Below are positions 8,043-19,100 of a stretch of 64,000 bases of DNA, in pieces. Numbering within the stretch: position 1 is the stretch's first letter; each line of letters begins with the position of its first letter. The position numbers and the translations under genes were made by a program. The notes under the pieces were generated by a model. That model was not told the origin of the DNA, did no database searches, and was given only the letters and a program-made list of their open reading frames with translations. The stretch is from Plasmodiophora brassicae (lineage: Eukaryota > Endomyxa: Phytomyxea > Phytomyxea > Plasmodiophorida), in assembly GCA_036867785.1 (NCBI GenBank), contig CP145412.1, forward strand, positions 930,001-994,000, given 5' to 3'.

Positions 8043-11033
8043 CTAGAGGATCATCGAGTCGGCGTCGAACATGCTGGCGACCGGTTGCGCTGCGGACACG
8101 GCGGTCCAGCCGTCGCTCTCGAACAGGCGAATCGTGTACTGGCTCGCCGCCATCCCCGCGAAGTCGGAACGGCATAACCACACTGCCAGCTCCTTGGCCT
8201 GTGAGTCGAAACCCGATACTGTCAACATGTGAACGCGACTGCTGGAGGACGTCACCCGTTCCGGCTCGATGACCTTCCGATGGGACGTCGATGTCTGCGA
8301 CGAGGGCGGTTCAAACAGGACGCCGAGGATAGGTGAGGTGGCGTATCCCCATTGCGCGGGCGCTGATCCGTCAATGAACTGAATATTTGGCATAACGTAC
8401 CGGTGAATGTCAGCAAGCGCAGGCAGCTGCTGTTTCACTGCCAGGCGAAGCACAGGCTGCCACAGGGCGGCCAGAACACGTAGCTCCGTCAGGAAACAAT
8501 CCAGGGCGACTCGAGACGGCTTGGGTTTGGACCCCGGCGATGGGCATGGATTCGGGGAACGCGCCGGCGGCCTGGCACTGGCAACGACACGGTTTTCGAG
8601 CAGGCGCGTCATGATCGCTGCTAGCCAGTGTCGTGGGTACCCAATCGCAATCAGGCGTTCGAACATGCGGAACAGATATGACATGTTCAGCGGGTAATTC
8701 TCCCGTACCGGATTACGAGGGTCCCGCTTCGGAGGGACACCGATCATCAGTATCACCCGAACGACCCATTCGAAGAGCTCGTCCTGCGTGGCCAGATCGT
8801 TCAGATCATACGGCAGTGGCTTTCCGATCGCATGTCCCCAGCGAGGGTCGAACCTCCACAATGATCCACACTTCAGCGTCATGCCAACGTACCGCTCACA
8901 GTCTCGGATGGATAGGATCGATGTGGCACTGTGGACACATTCGTCATAGTCCTTGAATATGCCCGTGTTCAGCAGAATGTTGCAGTCGATGAACGCGTTC
9001 GGCGAGCGTTTCAGAAGCGGGGCGGTCTCGACGAACACGGGAAGCGTGCCCGTGTAGTCGGGAATGTTGCTGACGAAGATCCGATCGAACGCAACCGGTA
9101 GGTTCAGGCGACGTCGCGTTTCGCACTCGATTGCAATCATGCCGAATGTCTGATTCATGTCACCTGGAAGAAACTCGTAACACAGGCAGTCGTGTAAGCC
9201 CAACTGGCGAATGCAGGATGCAACCGCGGCGAAGAAGTTAACGGACCAGTCAAAGAGCGACTCGGGCTTATTGGGTGACTTGATCCACGACATACTGTAG
9301 AGCTGGGCCACGGCAGCGACAGGATCGTGCTCGAAGTGGCAGCCGCCCTCTAAGGCGAACCATTCTGGGGACACCATTGTGACGTTCGGCTTCCACGTCC
9401 GGTAGATATGCTGGCAGGCAACCTTCGCTAGCTTCGGGTTTCGACTGGGATCCGTCACGTCCGCTGTGATGGCCTCGAACGCCTTGGCGACCAGCGGATC
9501 CCGATGATCCAGGGCCGCTGGCGGCCGCAACGATTTCGTCGCAATGACGAAGACGGTTTCCCTTTCGCAACCGGAGAGAGCGGCGACCGACGTGTTCGCG
9601 GCAGTACTGACTAGTTGCTGCAAGATGGTGTCCTTGTCCCAATTCGCGAACTTCGCCATAATATCGGGTGTCAGGAACTGCTCGAACTGCTCCGTCAGGA
9701 GGCGCCTGTGTTCTTCGCGGTTTGCATTGATCTGGTTCCGGGTGTCTGGGTTGAAATGCTGAGACATGCTGTCCATTTCCTCGGTGCTCACCGGCTTGTG
9801 CCCGTTGCACATCTCTTTCGTGGACAGGACGAACGGATCACGCCTCCAGAATCGCAAGGTCTCTTTGAGGCTGGCCCAGCAATCCGGGGACATCCTCACA
9901 AATGGGAGCACCTCCATAGGAGTCGGCACCGCCAGAAGACGGTCGATAACTGCCATCAGCCGATCGTACAGGTATGGAGGCATGACTACCCCGACGAACA
10001 CATAGTGGATCAGAGCGGCGAGCTCGATGGCGTCAGGCACCGTCGTTGCCTGGTCGATCGTGTACGCGCCCAACTCCCACAGCAAGTGCACAACGATCAG
10101 GTTCCTGGCGAAGATCGGCATGACGATGTCGTTCACGACGATATGCATTCGCAGGTGGCCCCAGATTGGGTGGTCATCAGCAGGCCATTCGCTATCGTTT
10201 GTCAGGGACATCATCTGACGTTGCACGTCCAGCAGCGTAGTGAAGACGTGGCGGGCATCGCCAACGCCGCCGAAGAAGAACGACAGATTCCTGAGTTGGC
10301 CCTCGTCCATCTCTGCCAATAGCAAAGCCGACCGTGTGTCCTCACGAGTCGAGCCATTTCGGCGAAGGTGCAGCCCGTTCGGGTCGTCGCGATCGTCCTC
10401 CTCGTCGTCGCCCTCTTCCAACGTTCCCGACATGGCGCTGGTTGCATCGTCATGTCCGACCGGGTAGTACTCGAACATGTTCGTGATCCGGTTCGGACGA
10501 TACCGAGGCAGACGATTCAGCAGCCCACGATGACATCCGATTCGCATCGATTCGGCAAAGGCTTCGTTCTGCGCCTGGTGATGGGCGAGCTCTTGCGCGG
10601 ACGAATGCAGATCATGGACGTCCTTCGGCACGTCATGCGTCGACATCAACGTCGACAATTCCGCTAAGCATTCGTGGAAGTTGCCGTTGAAGTACAGGGC
10701 TTTCGCCACGCGCAAGCGGTTCTTGTCGAGCAGGTCGGGCAGTTTGGCATCATCAGACCTGGCCGCCATGGCCTCACGAACGATCTCAATCGCGCGACGC
10801 GATTCATCGACGCAGGCATCGTAGCGGCCCATTTCGAAGTAGCACGCGGCCAGGTTCGATCGATAGACAGCGTTGCGCGGCGACAGGTCGATCGCGGCCC
10901 GGTAGGCGCGCACCGCCTCGCCGAACCGCTTCTCCCGGTACCTGGCGTTGCCTAGCGCCTTCAGATCGTTGTCCGACATCGTCGACGGCGCCCGCCCCGA
11001 CTCCCCCTCACCGTGCGACGAGGTTCCCGACAT
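8043..11033 (-). CDS. TPR plus DUF4470-domain protein, 996 aa, intronless
   Basis: Single exon. ATG 11033 (MSGTSSHGEG) is chosen; upstream the frame continues only to a GTG. Residues about 20-150 form tetratricopeptide repeats (LKALGNARYREKRFGEAVRAY, shown in part: GNARYREKRFGEAVRAY; then NAVYRSNLAACYFEMGRYDAC). Near residue 260, LSFFFGGVGDARHVFTTL matches the start of the DUF4470 domain, also found in DNAAF3 and in fungal MYND-type proteins. The remaining 700 residues are a long helical domain. No zinc-finger cysteine cluster is visible. With DNAAF5 and ODAD1 nearby a role in dynein-arm assembly is conceivable, but DUF4470 occurs in non-ciliary proteins too. It lies divergent to CHID1, sharing a 323-bp upstream interval. 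Confidence 0.75.
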   Translation of the reverse strand: MSGTSSHGEGESGRAPSTMSDNDLKALGNARYREKRFGEAVRAYRAAIDLSPRNAVYRSNLAACYFEMGRYDACVDESRRAIEIVREAMAARSDDAKLPDLLDKNRLRVAKALYFNGNFHECLAELSTLMSTHDVPKDVHDLHSSAQELAHHQAQNEAFAESMRIGCHRGLLNRLPRYRPNRITNMFEYYPVGHDDATSAMSGTLEEGDDEEDDRDDPNGLHLRRNGSTREDTRSALLLAEMDEGQLRNLSFFFGGVGDARHVFTTLLDVQRQMMSLTNDSEWPADDHPIWGHLRMHIVVNDIVMPIFARNLIVVHLLWELGAYTIDQATTVPDAIELAALIHYVFVGVVMPPYLYDRLMAVIDRLLAVPTPMEVLPFVRMSPDCWASLKETLRFWRRDPFVLSTKEMCNGHKPVSTEEMDSMSQHFNPDTRNQINANREEHRRLLTEQFEQFLTPDIMAKFANWDKDTILQQLVSTAANTSVAALSGCERETVFVIATKSLRPPAALDHRDPLVAKAFEAITADVTDPSRNPKLAKVACQHIYRTWKPNVTMVSPEWFALEGGCHFEHDPVAAVAQLYSMSWIKSPNKPESLFDWSVNFFAAVASCIRQLGLHDCLCYEFLPGDMNQTFGMIAIECETRRRLNLPVAFDRIFVSNIPDYTGTLPVFVETAPLLKRSPNAFIDCNILLNTGIFKDYDECVHSATSILSIRDCERYVGMTLKCGSLWRFDPRWGHAIGKPLPYDLNDLATQDELFEWVVRVILMIGVPPKRDPRNPVRENYPLNMSYLFRMFERLIAIGYPRHWLAAIMTRLLENRVVASARPPARSPNPCPSPGSKPKPSRVALDCFLTELRVLAALWQPVLRLAVKQQLPALADIHRYVMPNIQFIDGSAPAQWGYATSPILGVLFEPPSSQTSTSHRKVIEPERVTSSSSRVHMLTVSGFDSQAKELAVWLCRSDFAGMAASQYTIRLFESDGWTAVSAAQPVASMFDADSMIL

Positions 11034-11356
11034 GGCACCCTCCGCCGCGGTCTGACCACGCACGGCCCACTGTCGCCAAAGGGAGCAGCAGGCAGGTCAG
11101 CAACGAGCGCGCAGACGGTGCGGTCGTCTCCTTCCCCTCCCGCTCTCAGCATGCTGTGCTGACCTGAGGCGACGACGTCCTAGGGACGGCGGGCGCTGGC
11201 CCTCCTCGAGGATCCGATCGTGCTGGTCACCGATTGCGCTGTGGACGCGGCCGTCCAGCCGTCGCTCTGGATGGCCATTTCCGGGAAGCAGGACGTCGAT
11301 GCGGGTTGGGTACACCTTGCGTATGCGGGTTTGTTGACGGTAATAGAGTCAGCGCG
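11034..11356. promoter_or_regulatory. Shared divergent upstream interval of the DUF4470 gene and CHID1
   Basis: The two start codons lie 323 bp apart on opposite strands, so promoters of both must sit here. No clear TATA box or repeat was identified. One segment near 11215-11290 resembles part of the neighbouring minus-strand coding sequence (compare 8068-8110: similar words GTCCAGCCGTCGCTC), suggesting a small local duplication. Confidence 0.35.
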
Positions 11357-12888
11357 ATGTCGCACGGAAGGCGACGATCGACGGCAGCGGCGACGGCCAA
11401 CGCAACCCCGGCACCGTCGTGGCGTGTCGGGCGCTCTCTGGCTGGCGTCTGTGCCGTCGCCGCTGCTGCTGTGTCGCTGGGTGTCATCCTTCAATGGTCG
11501 GGGGCGCCCGAACCTACGACACGTGGCCTGACGCCTCGGGCCATCATCGCGGCACATCAGAGGGCGGCATCGGAACCGCCGACGCCCGCCTCGAAGGCAT
11601 TCCCTGGCCAGGTCCTGGGATTCGTAACGCCTTGGTTGACCTGGGAGGCAATGCTGCGCTGGCTTTCGTTAATCTAAGCACCAATGGTACATTGCCAGGA
11701 ACCCAGACGGTTATGATGTCGCGAAGGTCTACCGGCGCAAGTTCACCATGATCAGCCCGGTATGGTTTCAGATTCGACCCGAGTACGTCTGCGAAGATCG
11801 TGCGTCGACCACCTGCATGTGAACGTCTCACTGATACGCCATTGTCAGAGCCATCATCACCGGCGGGCACGATGTCGATCGCCAATGGGTGAACGACGTT
11901 CGCGGAAACGATGGCCTCGGCCCGAAGATCGTTCCGAGGTGCTGACCACCATCCGTGATTGGCGCTGTGAGCGTCGTTGACGTTACTGCCCACAGGTTCA
12001 ACATGGAGGGGTTTGACGGCCAGGGAATGGCTGCTCTGCTGACGGAACCTCTCCCGACGATTCGTGCAGTCGTTGAACAAATCAAGAAGCACGATTTCGA
12101 CGGCATTGTGCTGGAAATGACTGAGGCGTTGTTGCTGTCGAAGCGAGTGCAAGCGTGGGTTCGTGAGAGGCAGGGCGGGGAAATGCCCGATCTGGTGGGC
12201 GCCTTTGTGGTCCCTCTGGCAACTAGCCTGTCGGCGCTCGGCAAGGCTATTACTGTGGTTGCCTCTCCTCACGAGCAATTGTTCTCACAGTACGAAACCG
12301 CATCTTGACGCGTTTCCATTTCTCTGATGGTGTGAATGTGGCCCTAGGCACGACTTGAAGCGTCTTGTACAACATGTCGATCAGATCGCTGTGATGACTT
12401 ACGACTACAATGACGATCATCTGATCGGCCCGCTCGCTCCGTTCCCATGGGTGTCAACAGTCATGAAGCGCCTGCTCGAAGCCGTTCCAGAGGACCCTGA
12501 ACGACTTCTACTGGGATTGAACTTCTACGGCCAAGACCACGTTGGAGAGTTCGGGACAAAGATGTCGGAAGCACCTCGCGCAGTCGTTGCTCATGATTAT
12601 ATCAAGGTCGGGAGCTAGCCCCTTTATTGTCTCGTCGGTACTCAGGCGAGCCATTTCCTGGTACAGATCCTGGAGAAGTCTGCCACACCCGATACTCCAC
12701 TCACGTTTCTCGACGAGGAGAAGGAGCACTTGGCGACGTACCGAGACGCCAAGGGCCGCCGGCACACAGTCATTTACCCCAGCACGTTGTCGATCAAGAG
12801 CCGTGTCGACTTGGCGCGTAAGCTACGCACGGGCATACAGATCTGGGAGATCGGCCAGGGACTGTCACAATTCATGGATCTGCTTTAG
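11357..12888 (+). CDS. CHID1: Chitinase domain-containing protein 1 (stabilin-interacting, GH18 family)
   Basis: Six exons: 11357-11634, 11699-11782, 11849-11938, 11996-12289, 12348-12606 and 12667-12888; introns 57-66 bp; 408 aa against 393 in human. A signal-anchor-like hydrophobic segment (GVCAVAAAAVSLGVIL) follows the N-terminus. GH18 core landmarks in order: GQVLGFVTPWNPDGYDVAKV, FTMISPVWFQI, GGHDVDRQWV, FDGIVLEMTE, QIAVMTYDYND, LLLGLNFYGQD, HTVIYPSTLSIKSRV and QIWEIGQGL. The catalytic DxxDxDxE of active chitinases is not evident, the region reading HDFDGIVLE, as in CHID1, which binds saccharides but has lost classic chitinase chemistry. Every splice join restores the family alignment. 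Confidence 0.92.
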
Positions 12889-12963
12889 AGATACAGGACC
12901 ACATTCTCGCTCTCTTTAAAGATCGCCCATTGTCATCAGAGACGATAACCCCGAAGTGGCGTT

Positions 12964-14440
12964 CTATATGCTGTCTTCTCCGACCGGTGCCTGACGCCGT
13001 GCGACCTGTTCTGCCACCTTGGTCATGGACTCCGTCATCATGTTCGCGAACGCGGCAAATGATCGATGAAGCTCCAGGAGCTCCTGGTTGGCATGGTGGA
13101 GGCGAGCGCGTAACGCTTTGACGTTCTGTAATGGCCAACCTTGTTAGTTGCTCCCCGCGCCACGCACCGGCATGCCTCGTTACCTCTTGGACGGATACGC
13201 TGTGATCGACATTCGTGACGACGTCCTCTGGAAGGGGAACGCGTTCTGGCAACGGCAACAGGCGATCCTCGTTCGCTGCCTGCCTTGTCTTCGTAGGCTC
13301 GCGTCTGTCATGCGTGGTCGTTCCTCGCTCGGGCCCGACGAACACTGGATGTGGACGCTCACGGCTATCGTCCCGAGGCTCCTCCTCGCATGGTTCGCTG
13401 GGCACGAATTCACGCAGGACCGTACTTTGGCCAGTTGACGCCAGCAGCAATGCCGCCAGCGTGTTCCGACTCGAGCCCTTGACCAGGCAGACGTCGTCGG
13501 CGATGGCCGAGCCGCTGGTGAAGACCAGGTCCCAGTTGAGCAGGTCGGCCAACGACGGCGGGACGATGTCCGCATCGCCCACATGGGCAATGAACGGCCA
13601 GAACGAGATCGTCGTCGGCGACGCGACCACCATGGCCGCGTTCGCCGGGAAATCGCTCGCCGACCTATTCATCAGCTTCAGACCAGGCCGGTCGGCGATC
13701 GCCTTGGCCGCCGGTAGAGCCGGCAGTGACACCGGCCCCATGATCCTCCGGATCGGGTCGTCGGCGCGCCCCACCGCCGGGTACCGCTCCAGGCAGTCGC
13801 CGCCCGGCGCCGAATAGACCGACAGCGAGTTGTCGGCATGGCCGGCGACGATTGTCGTCGCCGAGGCGAACGCCAGCGACGTGACCGCCCCGGGGCAGGT
13901 TCGAGTCCAGTGCAGGCGCACGCCTTCATAACAATGGACCTTCCGGCCCTTCCCTAACGCCACGTACCTGCCCGACGCCGCACAGGTCGTCCCACCTTCC
14001 TGCAACATGGCCAGGGTCCCGTTCCCGATGGCGATTGCCGTCCCGGTCGTGGAACACGCCACGGTCGTGTCCATCGTCATCGCGATCTGCGCGATCGGCG
14101 CCGACCCGCACGGGTACGCCGTCCTGGACTCGACGAGGAAGTCGACGTTGGCGACGGCGCGGCACAGGACGGTGACCGTCAGCACGTTGCCAAGGGAGTC
14201 GCCGATCCCGACGACGATGGTGTGCGGGCGATGCCCATGGGCGGTGACGGCCAGAGCCGTGACGGGCGCGCCGTGATCGATCCGCAGGCGCTGGGCGGCC
14301 GCCCCGTCGGCGCCGATCGCGAACACCGACACGGAATCGTCGGCGTCGCGCGCCACGACTATACGGCCGGCCGAGGCGACCAGGTCGCTCTGCAGGCGGA
14401 GGTCGATGACATCCCGAGTCGTCACACGCGACGTCATCAT
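12964..14440 (-). CDS. WD40-repeat protein with C-terminal coiled coil
   Basis: Exons 14440-13184 and 13125-12964 (58-bp intron, GTAACG..TTACAG, with ACTAAC branch-like sequence). ATG 14440 is followed by MTSRVTTRDVIDLRL. Weak WD40/beta-propeller blades fill the first 350 residues (ALAVTAHGHRPHTIVVGIGD, VTSLAFASATTIVAGHADNS and SVYSAPGGD are examples). Without splicing the frame loses its pattern after 13184. Spliced, it ends in a clean heptad helix: LRARLHHANQELLELHRSF. Propeller plus terminal coil resembles centrosomal NEDD1-type architecture, but I cannot claim orthology. It ends 76 bp from the convergent CHID1 stop and lies 85 bp downstream of ODAD1 on the same strand. Confidence 0.7.
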
Positions 14441-14464
14441 GTGCCCCCCGGTAACGTGACTGGG

Positions 14465-14484
14465 CACACACACACACACACACA
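14465..14484. repeat. CA/GT dinucleotide microsatellite
   Basis: About ten CA units just upstream of the WD40 start codon, in the 85-bp spacer between ODAD1 and that gene. Confidence 0.9.
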
Positions 14485-14525
14485 ACGAAGGTGGCCCCCT
14501 TCCTGGCACGTTTACACGTTGCTGT

Positions 14526-16291
14526 TTAGAACGCGTTGGACGCGCTGGACGGTGCCCTGCGGCCGCCGGACGCGTACAGGTCGTCGGGGGCGTCCAGGTC
14601 GTCGTCGTCGCCAAAGGTGCCGTCGGGCGCCACGATCTGGACGGGCGCCGGCTTCCTGACTTCGACGAGCTTGACGCGCTCGGCGTCGGTCATGTCGTGG
14701 GTCTGCAGGTACCGGTTCACGAGCCGGTTCGTGTGGTTCTCCATGCGGACCAGGTACTGCTCGAAGTTGGCCTCGTTGACCTTGACGTCGGGCGCCAGCG
14801 GGTCCCCGCTGTCCAGCGACAGCGCCTTCATGAACTTGGTCACACGTTTGATGATCAGGGCGACCGTCTTGTTGGCGCGCTTGACGACCGCGCTCTGCTC
14901 CGCGATTCGCGATTCGGCCGTCTTCTCGCCGGTGACGATCTTCTCCAACGCCTTTCGCCGACGCACCTGCTCCTTGCTGACCGCCTTCATCTGCAGGGCG
15001 CGACGCTGGGCGCTCATCTCGATGGCCTCGGCCTCGCCGGCCTCGATCTGGGCGTTGATCTCCGACAGGCGCGAGAACAGGTGGAAGTTGCTGTTCTCAG
15101 CGCGAACGAACGCGTCGACGATCTTGTCGATCGAGTCGATGCCGGTCGCCTGAAGGACCTTGGCGATCGCCGCCTCCTGCTCCCGGACGTGTAACGTCCG
15201 TTCACTGATAAGGTGGCGCGTCTCCCGGACCCGATTCTCAGCGCACGCCAACCGGGCGGTCGCTTTCGACTCTTTGGCGGCGTCGCCGCTGATCGCATCG
15301 CTCATCTTGACGTTGCGTTTCTCGCGGGCGCGCTGCATGTCCTTCATCATCTGCGCCTCCTGCTGGATGCTGTCCTCGGTCAGCAGACGGGCCAGCTCGT
15401 GCCATTCGGCCTCGATCTTCTGCAGTTCGACGAAGGCGGTGTCCTTCATGACGGCGAGGTCCTTGGTGGTGCGCTCCTTCGCCTCGAGCATCTGCAGCGT
15501 CTTCTGCATCATGACGCTCAGCTCGTCCTTCGTCTCGTGCAGTTCGAGCTCGTTCCGGTGCACGAGACTGTCGAACGTGGTGCGCTCACGACGGAGGTCA
15601 TCGATGGACTCCCGCATGGCCTTGTTCTGCGACAGCGCCTCGCTGAATTTCACTAAGGCCTGACAGAGGCCGGCAGTCAGGAGAAGATGCAAGGGGGGGC
15701 GCTTGCCAGCTCTGCTTACCGAGTCGAGCTTGCCCTCGTCGACCAGAAGGCGACGCTCCATGTAATGGACGCTGTCGCGGGAGCTCAGAGCGGCCAGCGC
15801 CGCCTTCTTCTGTTCGATGAGAAGGACGCGCTGCTTGTCGATTCGCTTGTCGATGTCGTTCAGCTTCCTGGTCTCGTGCGCGATCTTGGAGTGGTACCGC
15901 TCGGCCTCGTCCTGCATGCGACCGATGCGCAGGCCCAGCGAATGCCGGATCATCGAGTGCTGCTTGTCGGTCTCCAGCCGCAGGTCGTCCCTCGCCGTTA
16001 GGCTGATCTCTTTGAGGCGGGACAGCTGTAGCATCTTCACCTCAGCCAGGTGCCCCGTCGACACGCCGGCCTGCTTCCTGTGCAATTCGATCTGACGAAA
16101 GCGCCGCTGCAGGGAATCAATGTCGGCTTGGACCGAGTCGAATCGCTGACACAGTGCCAGTCAGGGTGCGGGCCAATGTGGAGTACCAGGGGACCTGCCT
16201 TGGCCCTGAGAGCGACGGCGTCGACGGTGGCTTCCGGCGCCTCTGCATCGCTGCCGTTCTCATTGATGGCATCAATGTCGACCATCGCCAT
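14526..16291 (-). CDS. ODAD1: Outer dynein arm docking complex subunit (ODAD1/CCDC114-CCDC63 type)
   Basis: Exons 16291-16187, 16145-15720 and 15659-14526 give 554 aa, almost all coiled coil. The second intron (60 bp, GTAAGC..GTCAG) interrupts the coil, and splicing restores GKLDSALVKFSEALSQNK. The first intron would be only 41 bp (16146-16186) and is less certain. The family signature in the second half is present: TGIDSIDKIVDAFVRAENSNF, shown in part as GIDSIDKIVDAFVRAE, then NFHLFSRLSEINAQIE, matching the DC2/ODA1 and CCDC63/114 region. In the family it anchors outer dynein arms on the axonemal doublet. Tail is acidic and disordered (DDDDLDAPDD). Confidence 0.82.
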
Positions 16292-16436
16292 TGCGTCGTT
16301 GACGACAGGTCGCGCCCCCGAGGAGTGTCTACTAGGGTGACAATGCCAACCCAGTGTACCTTGTCGATCGCAGGCGTGCCGCGTTTAACAAGAGAGTGTA
16401 GCAGGAGCGCAGGACCGTCTGTGTGTATAGATTGCG

Positions 16437-17277
16437 CTACTGATGGACCTCAATGCCATGCTTGACGGCCCACTTACGGGGCGGTCGGGCCAGTTTCGGC
16501 AGGATGTCGAACTTGTCGGGATGCAGGTGGGCGCGTAAGCCCAGCCGGTTGAAGTACGTGAACTGGATCGCCCCGCCATTCTTCTCGATTGCGTACTGGG
16601 CGGTCTTGGACGCCTCGGTCACCTGAATGTTGATCTTGCGCTTGAACTCCTCCATGCCTGTGCCGAGCAGTTTGATGCCATGCTCGACTTTGCCAACGAT
16701 CCCCGAATCATGCAGGATCTTCGTCGTGATGAGGTCATCCGGGTTGATCCGCCCTGCAAACAACAATGAATATGCTGACAGGTGAGGCACGCCCATTGGA
16801 CAACAGCACCTTCATTGATGTACTCCTGGAGGCGGAACAGGTTCAGCGGCGAGTAGTCCGGTTTGTTGCTGAGCGGGAATCAATCAGAACGATGCCGTTG
16901 TCCGTTCAGAAATGGCTACATACGATTTGAAGCCGCGCTTGGGGATGCGTTTCGACAACGGCGTCTGTCCGCCCTCAAACCCGACGCGAATCTTGCACCC
17001 GCTGCGCGCCTTCTGCCCTTTGTGGCCGCGTCCACTCGTGCCACCTAGACCCGTTAACGACCCTGCCGTGCTCGCGCGCTAAACGCCGACAAGTACCTCG
17101 TCCCGAGCCCTCACCGCGCCCGACCCGCCTCCTCTGCTGACGCGACCCGGGGTTGTCCGCCAGGTTGTTCAACGCCGCCGGGCTCGCCACCGCCTCCGCT
17201 GGCGTCAGGATGTGGACCTGCCGCGCCGACAGCGCTGTCGCCGACGTCAGCGCCCAACGCCTGACGGCACCCCACAT
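16437..17277 (-). CDS. MRPL15: Mitochondrial large-subunit ribosomal protein uL15m
   Basis: Four exons: 17277-17097, 17044-16924, 16868-16810 and 16753-16437; introns 52-56 bp, one with a perfect GTATGT donor; 225 aa. The spliced protein carries the uL15 core [40 protein letters not shown], then [19 protein letters not shown] and the C-terminal domain with [17 protein letters not shown]. The N-terminal 40 residues ([17 protein letters not shown]) look like a matrix-targeting sequence. It lies 145 bp downstream of ODAD1's 5' end, same strand. Confidence 0.92.
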
Positions 17278-17598
17278 GACCTCGTTTTTCCACTGCGCGA
17301 CTGCCGTTCGGGCCTTCGGGGAGGAGCACGGGAGCACCCCAACCCACGACAACGGCGGACCAGACGCCAAGCGCGCACTCGACGATCGCCAGTGCTGCAG
17401 TAAGTGGTTGGTGGGTTGCAGGTGTGTCTACCTATGGACGTGCAACAGACCTGCCAGTCGTAATATGAGTGTATCATGGAAATAGGCAGTTCGGGAAGGT
17501 CGACAGATGAACCCACGACTCCGCTCCTGGAGAATGCCGTTGACTTGTGATCAGGCGACATTGTATTGGAAGTTAGGCCGACATGGAAGGTCGGCTGG

Positions 17599-17998
17599 TT
17601 ACAGCTGCTTGTCATCGAGGAAGTGGCGCATGCTGCGTAGGTCTTCGCGGATCAGGCCGACGGCGTCGGCGGCGACGTGGAGTTTGGCGTAGGCGGTGTA
17701 CGCTTGCGTTTTGTCGAAGTCGCATGGCCGGGGGCACGCCTCGATCTGTTTCGAGACGGCGCCGCGAACGCGCTGCACCGTGTCGACGAATTCCTGCATG
17801 ATTGGCGCTGCTCGGGAGACCGCGTCGGCACTGACGCCGGTCAATGCCTGTAACGCGTCACTAGCCAGGTCCATTGCCGATGCCAGCTCCTGTACGGAAC
17901 GCGTGTGTCAGGCCACATAGCTCTCCCGTCCAGTGCAAACGAGTGTGAAGCGCGACCATTTCTATGGACGTCAGCAACGCATCGCCGTCGCCAGCCAT
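17599..17998 (-). CDS. MED11: Mediator subunit 11-like small helical protein
   Basis: Exons 17998-17957 and 17889-17599 (67-bp intron) give 110 aa, starting MAGDGDALLTSIEMELASA. It is an all-helical protein with the pattern FVDTVQRVRGAVSKQIEA, then AYAKLHVAADAVGLIREDL, resembling MED11 (F..SV..VE..L..QI, then YA..K) in order and length (human 117 aa). This is recall-based similarity, without a diagnostic motif. Another small helical-bundle subunit is possible. The splice model itself is good because the upstream exon supplies the only ATG. Confidence 0.5.
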
Positions 17999-18451
17999 CC
18001 GTGGCGAATGCTCCGGACGGCAATGCACGCCATTGGGTGACATACAGTATTTAAACGAGTGGTTCCGTTGTGTATTTCGAGGAGATGCGGGTAACAACTT
18101 AAGTCATTGCTACTTGAAGCGCCGCAGGGAAGGTGAGCTCGATGCGCCACGGCCCACCGACAACCGGCTGGAACTGGCAGGTGTCTCTGCAAGCGATGAC
18201 AGGCTCAGCGCATTGTGTTGCAGCCCCATGGGCACGGCAGGCATACCGCCCGTGAGCTGGGCTCGACTAGATGACATTGGTGGGCGAAGCGTGCCCGGGC
18301 GCGCCCTCTGTGATGTCGAATCAAATGCATGCACGCCGACAGCGAAATCCAACCAGGGACAAACGACAGCAATACGCACTGGAAAAGAAACTCAATACAC
18401 CAAACCTCAAATGTTTCCTTGTCCTCGCCTACGACGTTCGTTAGGATTTAG

Positions 18452-19100
18452 CTAATTCGTCCAAACTGACGGGAATACCATACCATTAGTCTCCCGAACC
18501 CGTCGTCTGGTCTCCAGATGACCGTCGGGAGCCATTCGAGTTTCACTGGACACAGTTGTGGCCCGCCCAGAACTGTCCGCGTACGACATCACTGTCGACG
18601 AAGAGTAATGCGTTCTTGGGACGTATTCGATCGGTTCTTCGGGTTCTTCGGCGTCGACTTCTTCGGGTTCTTCAACGGATACAATCGAACGACGACGCAC
18701 CGGATTGTGATGCTCGCCTTCATCCAATGGGATCTCCTCGATCAAAGGCGGGCGGCCACTGCGCTGATGCAATTCAGGCGAGTCCGCGAAAGTGATTGGA
18801 ATCTCCCTCAAAGTCAGACAGGTGGCCATGTCGACAAAGCGGATATGACGCACCTCTCGAGCGTTGCTAGCTCTGGCTGCCGGTGGAACCCGTCGCGAGG
18901 GTCGTGGCGATGGGCCGAATCGGAAGAAGCTATGCATGGGCATTTGGAAGAATGGGTCGTCGTCAAAATCAAAGAGGTCGTCGTCGAAACTGCCCCGTTA
19001 TACGTCAGCGCCGGGCCAGCTGGATACAAGGTACGCCAACTTACAAGGATTCGATGTGGCGACGCATCGACTCGAACGGGTCGAACGCGCGACGGCGCAT
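18452..19100 (-). CDS. MLF1: Myeloid leukemia factor (MLF) family protein
   Basis: Exon 1 is 19100-19045 (MRRRAFDPFESMRRHIES). A 55-bp GTAAGT..GGCAG intron follows, then 18989 onward. The second exon begins with acidic FDDDLFDFDDDPFF, as in MLF (DDPFF). Its MLF core near the end reads YSSSTVMSYADSSGRA, then SSETRMAPDGHLETRRRVRE, matching human SSVMTY... and TRRAPGGIKETRKAMRD. Between 18853 and 18764 lies a possible 90-bp cassette intron (GTGCGT..ATCAG) that has no stop and keeps frame, so two products are possible. A GTATGG near 18470 may be a further donor, so the C-terminus may extend past the stop at 18452. MLF proteins shuttle between nucleus and cytoplasm and localise to cilia in some protists. 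Confidence 0.82.

Noticed and set aside
9615-10322. 235-codon plus-strand frame
   Set aside because: Antisense to the intronless DUF4470 gene, with no recognisable domain.
11230-12000. Catalytically active family-18 chitinase
   Set aside because: The family order fits CHID1 and the DxxDxDxE active-site motif is not seen.
13880-13905. tRNA-like GGTTCGAGTCC box
   Set aside because: It lies within the WD40 coding sequence, with no matching acceptor stem or A box. No tRNA gene could be supported anywhere in the window.
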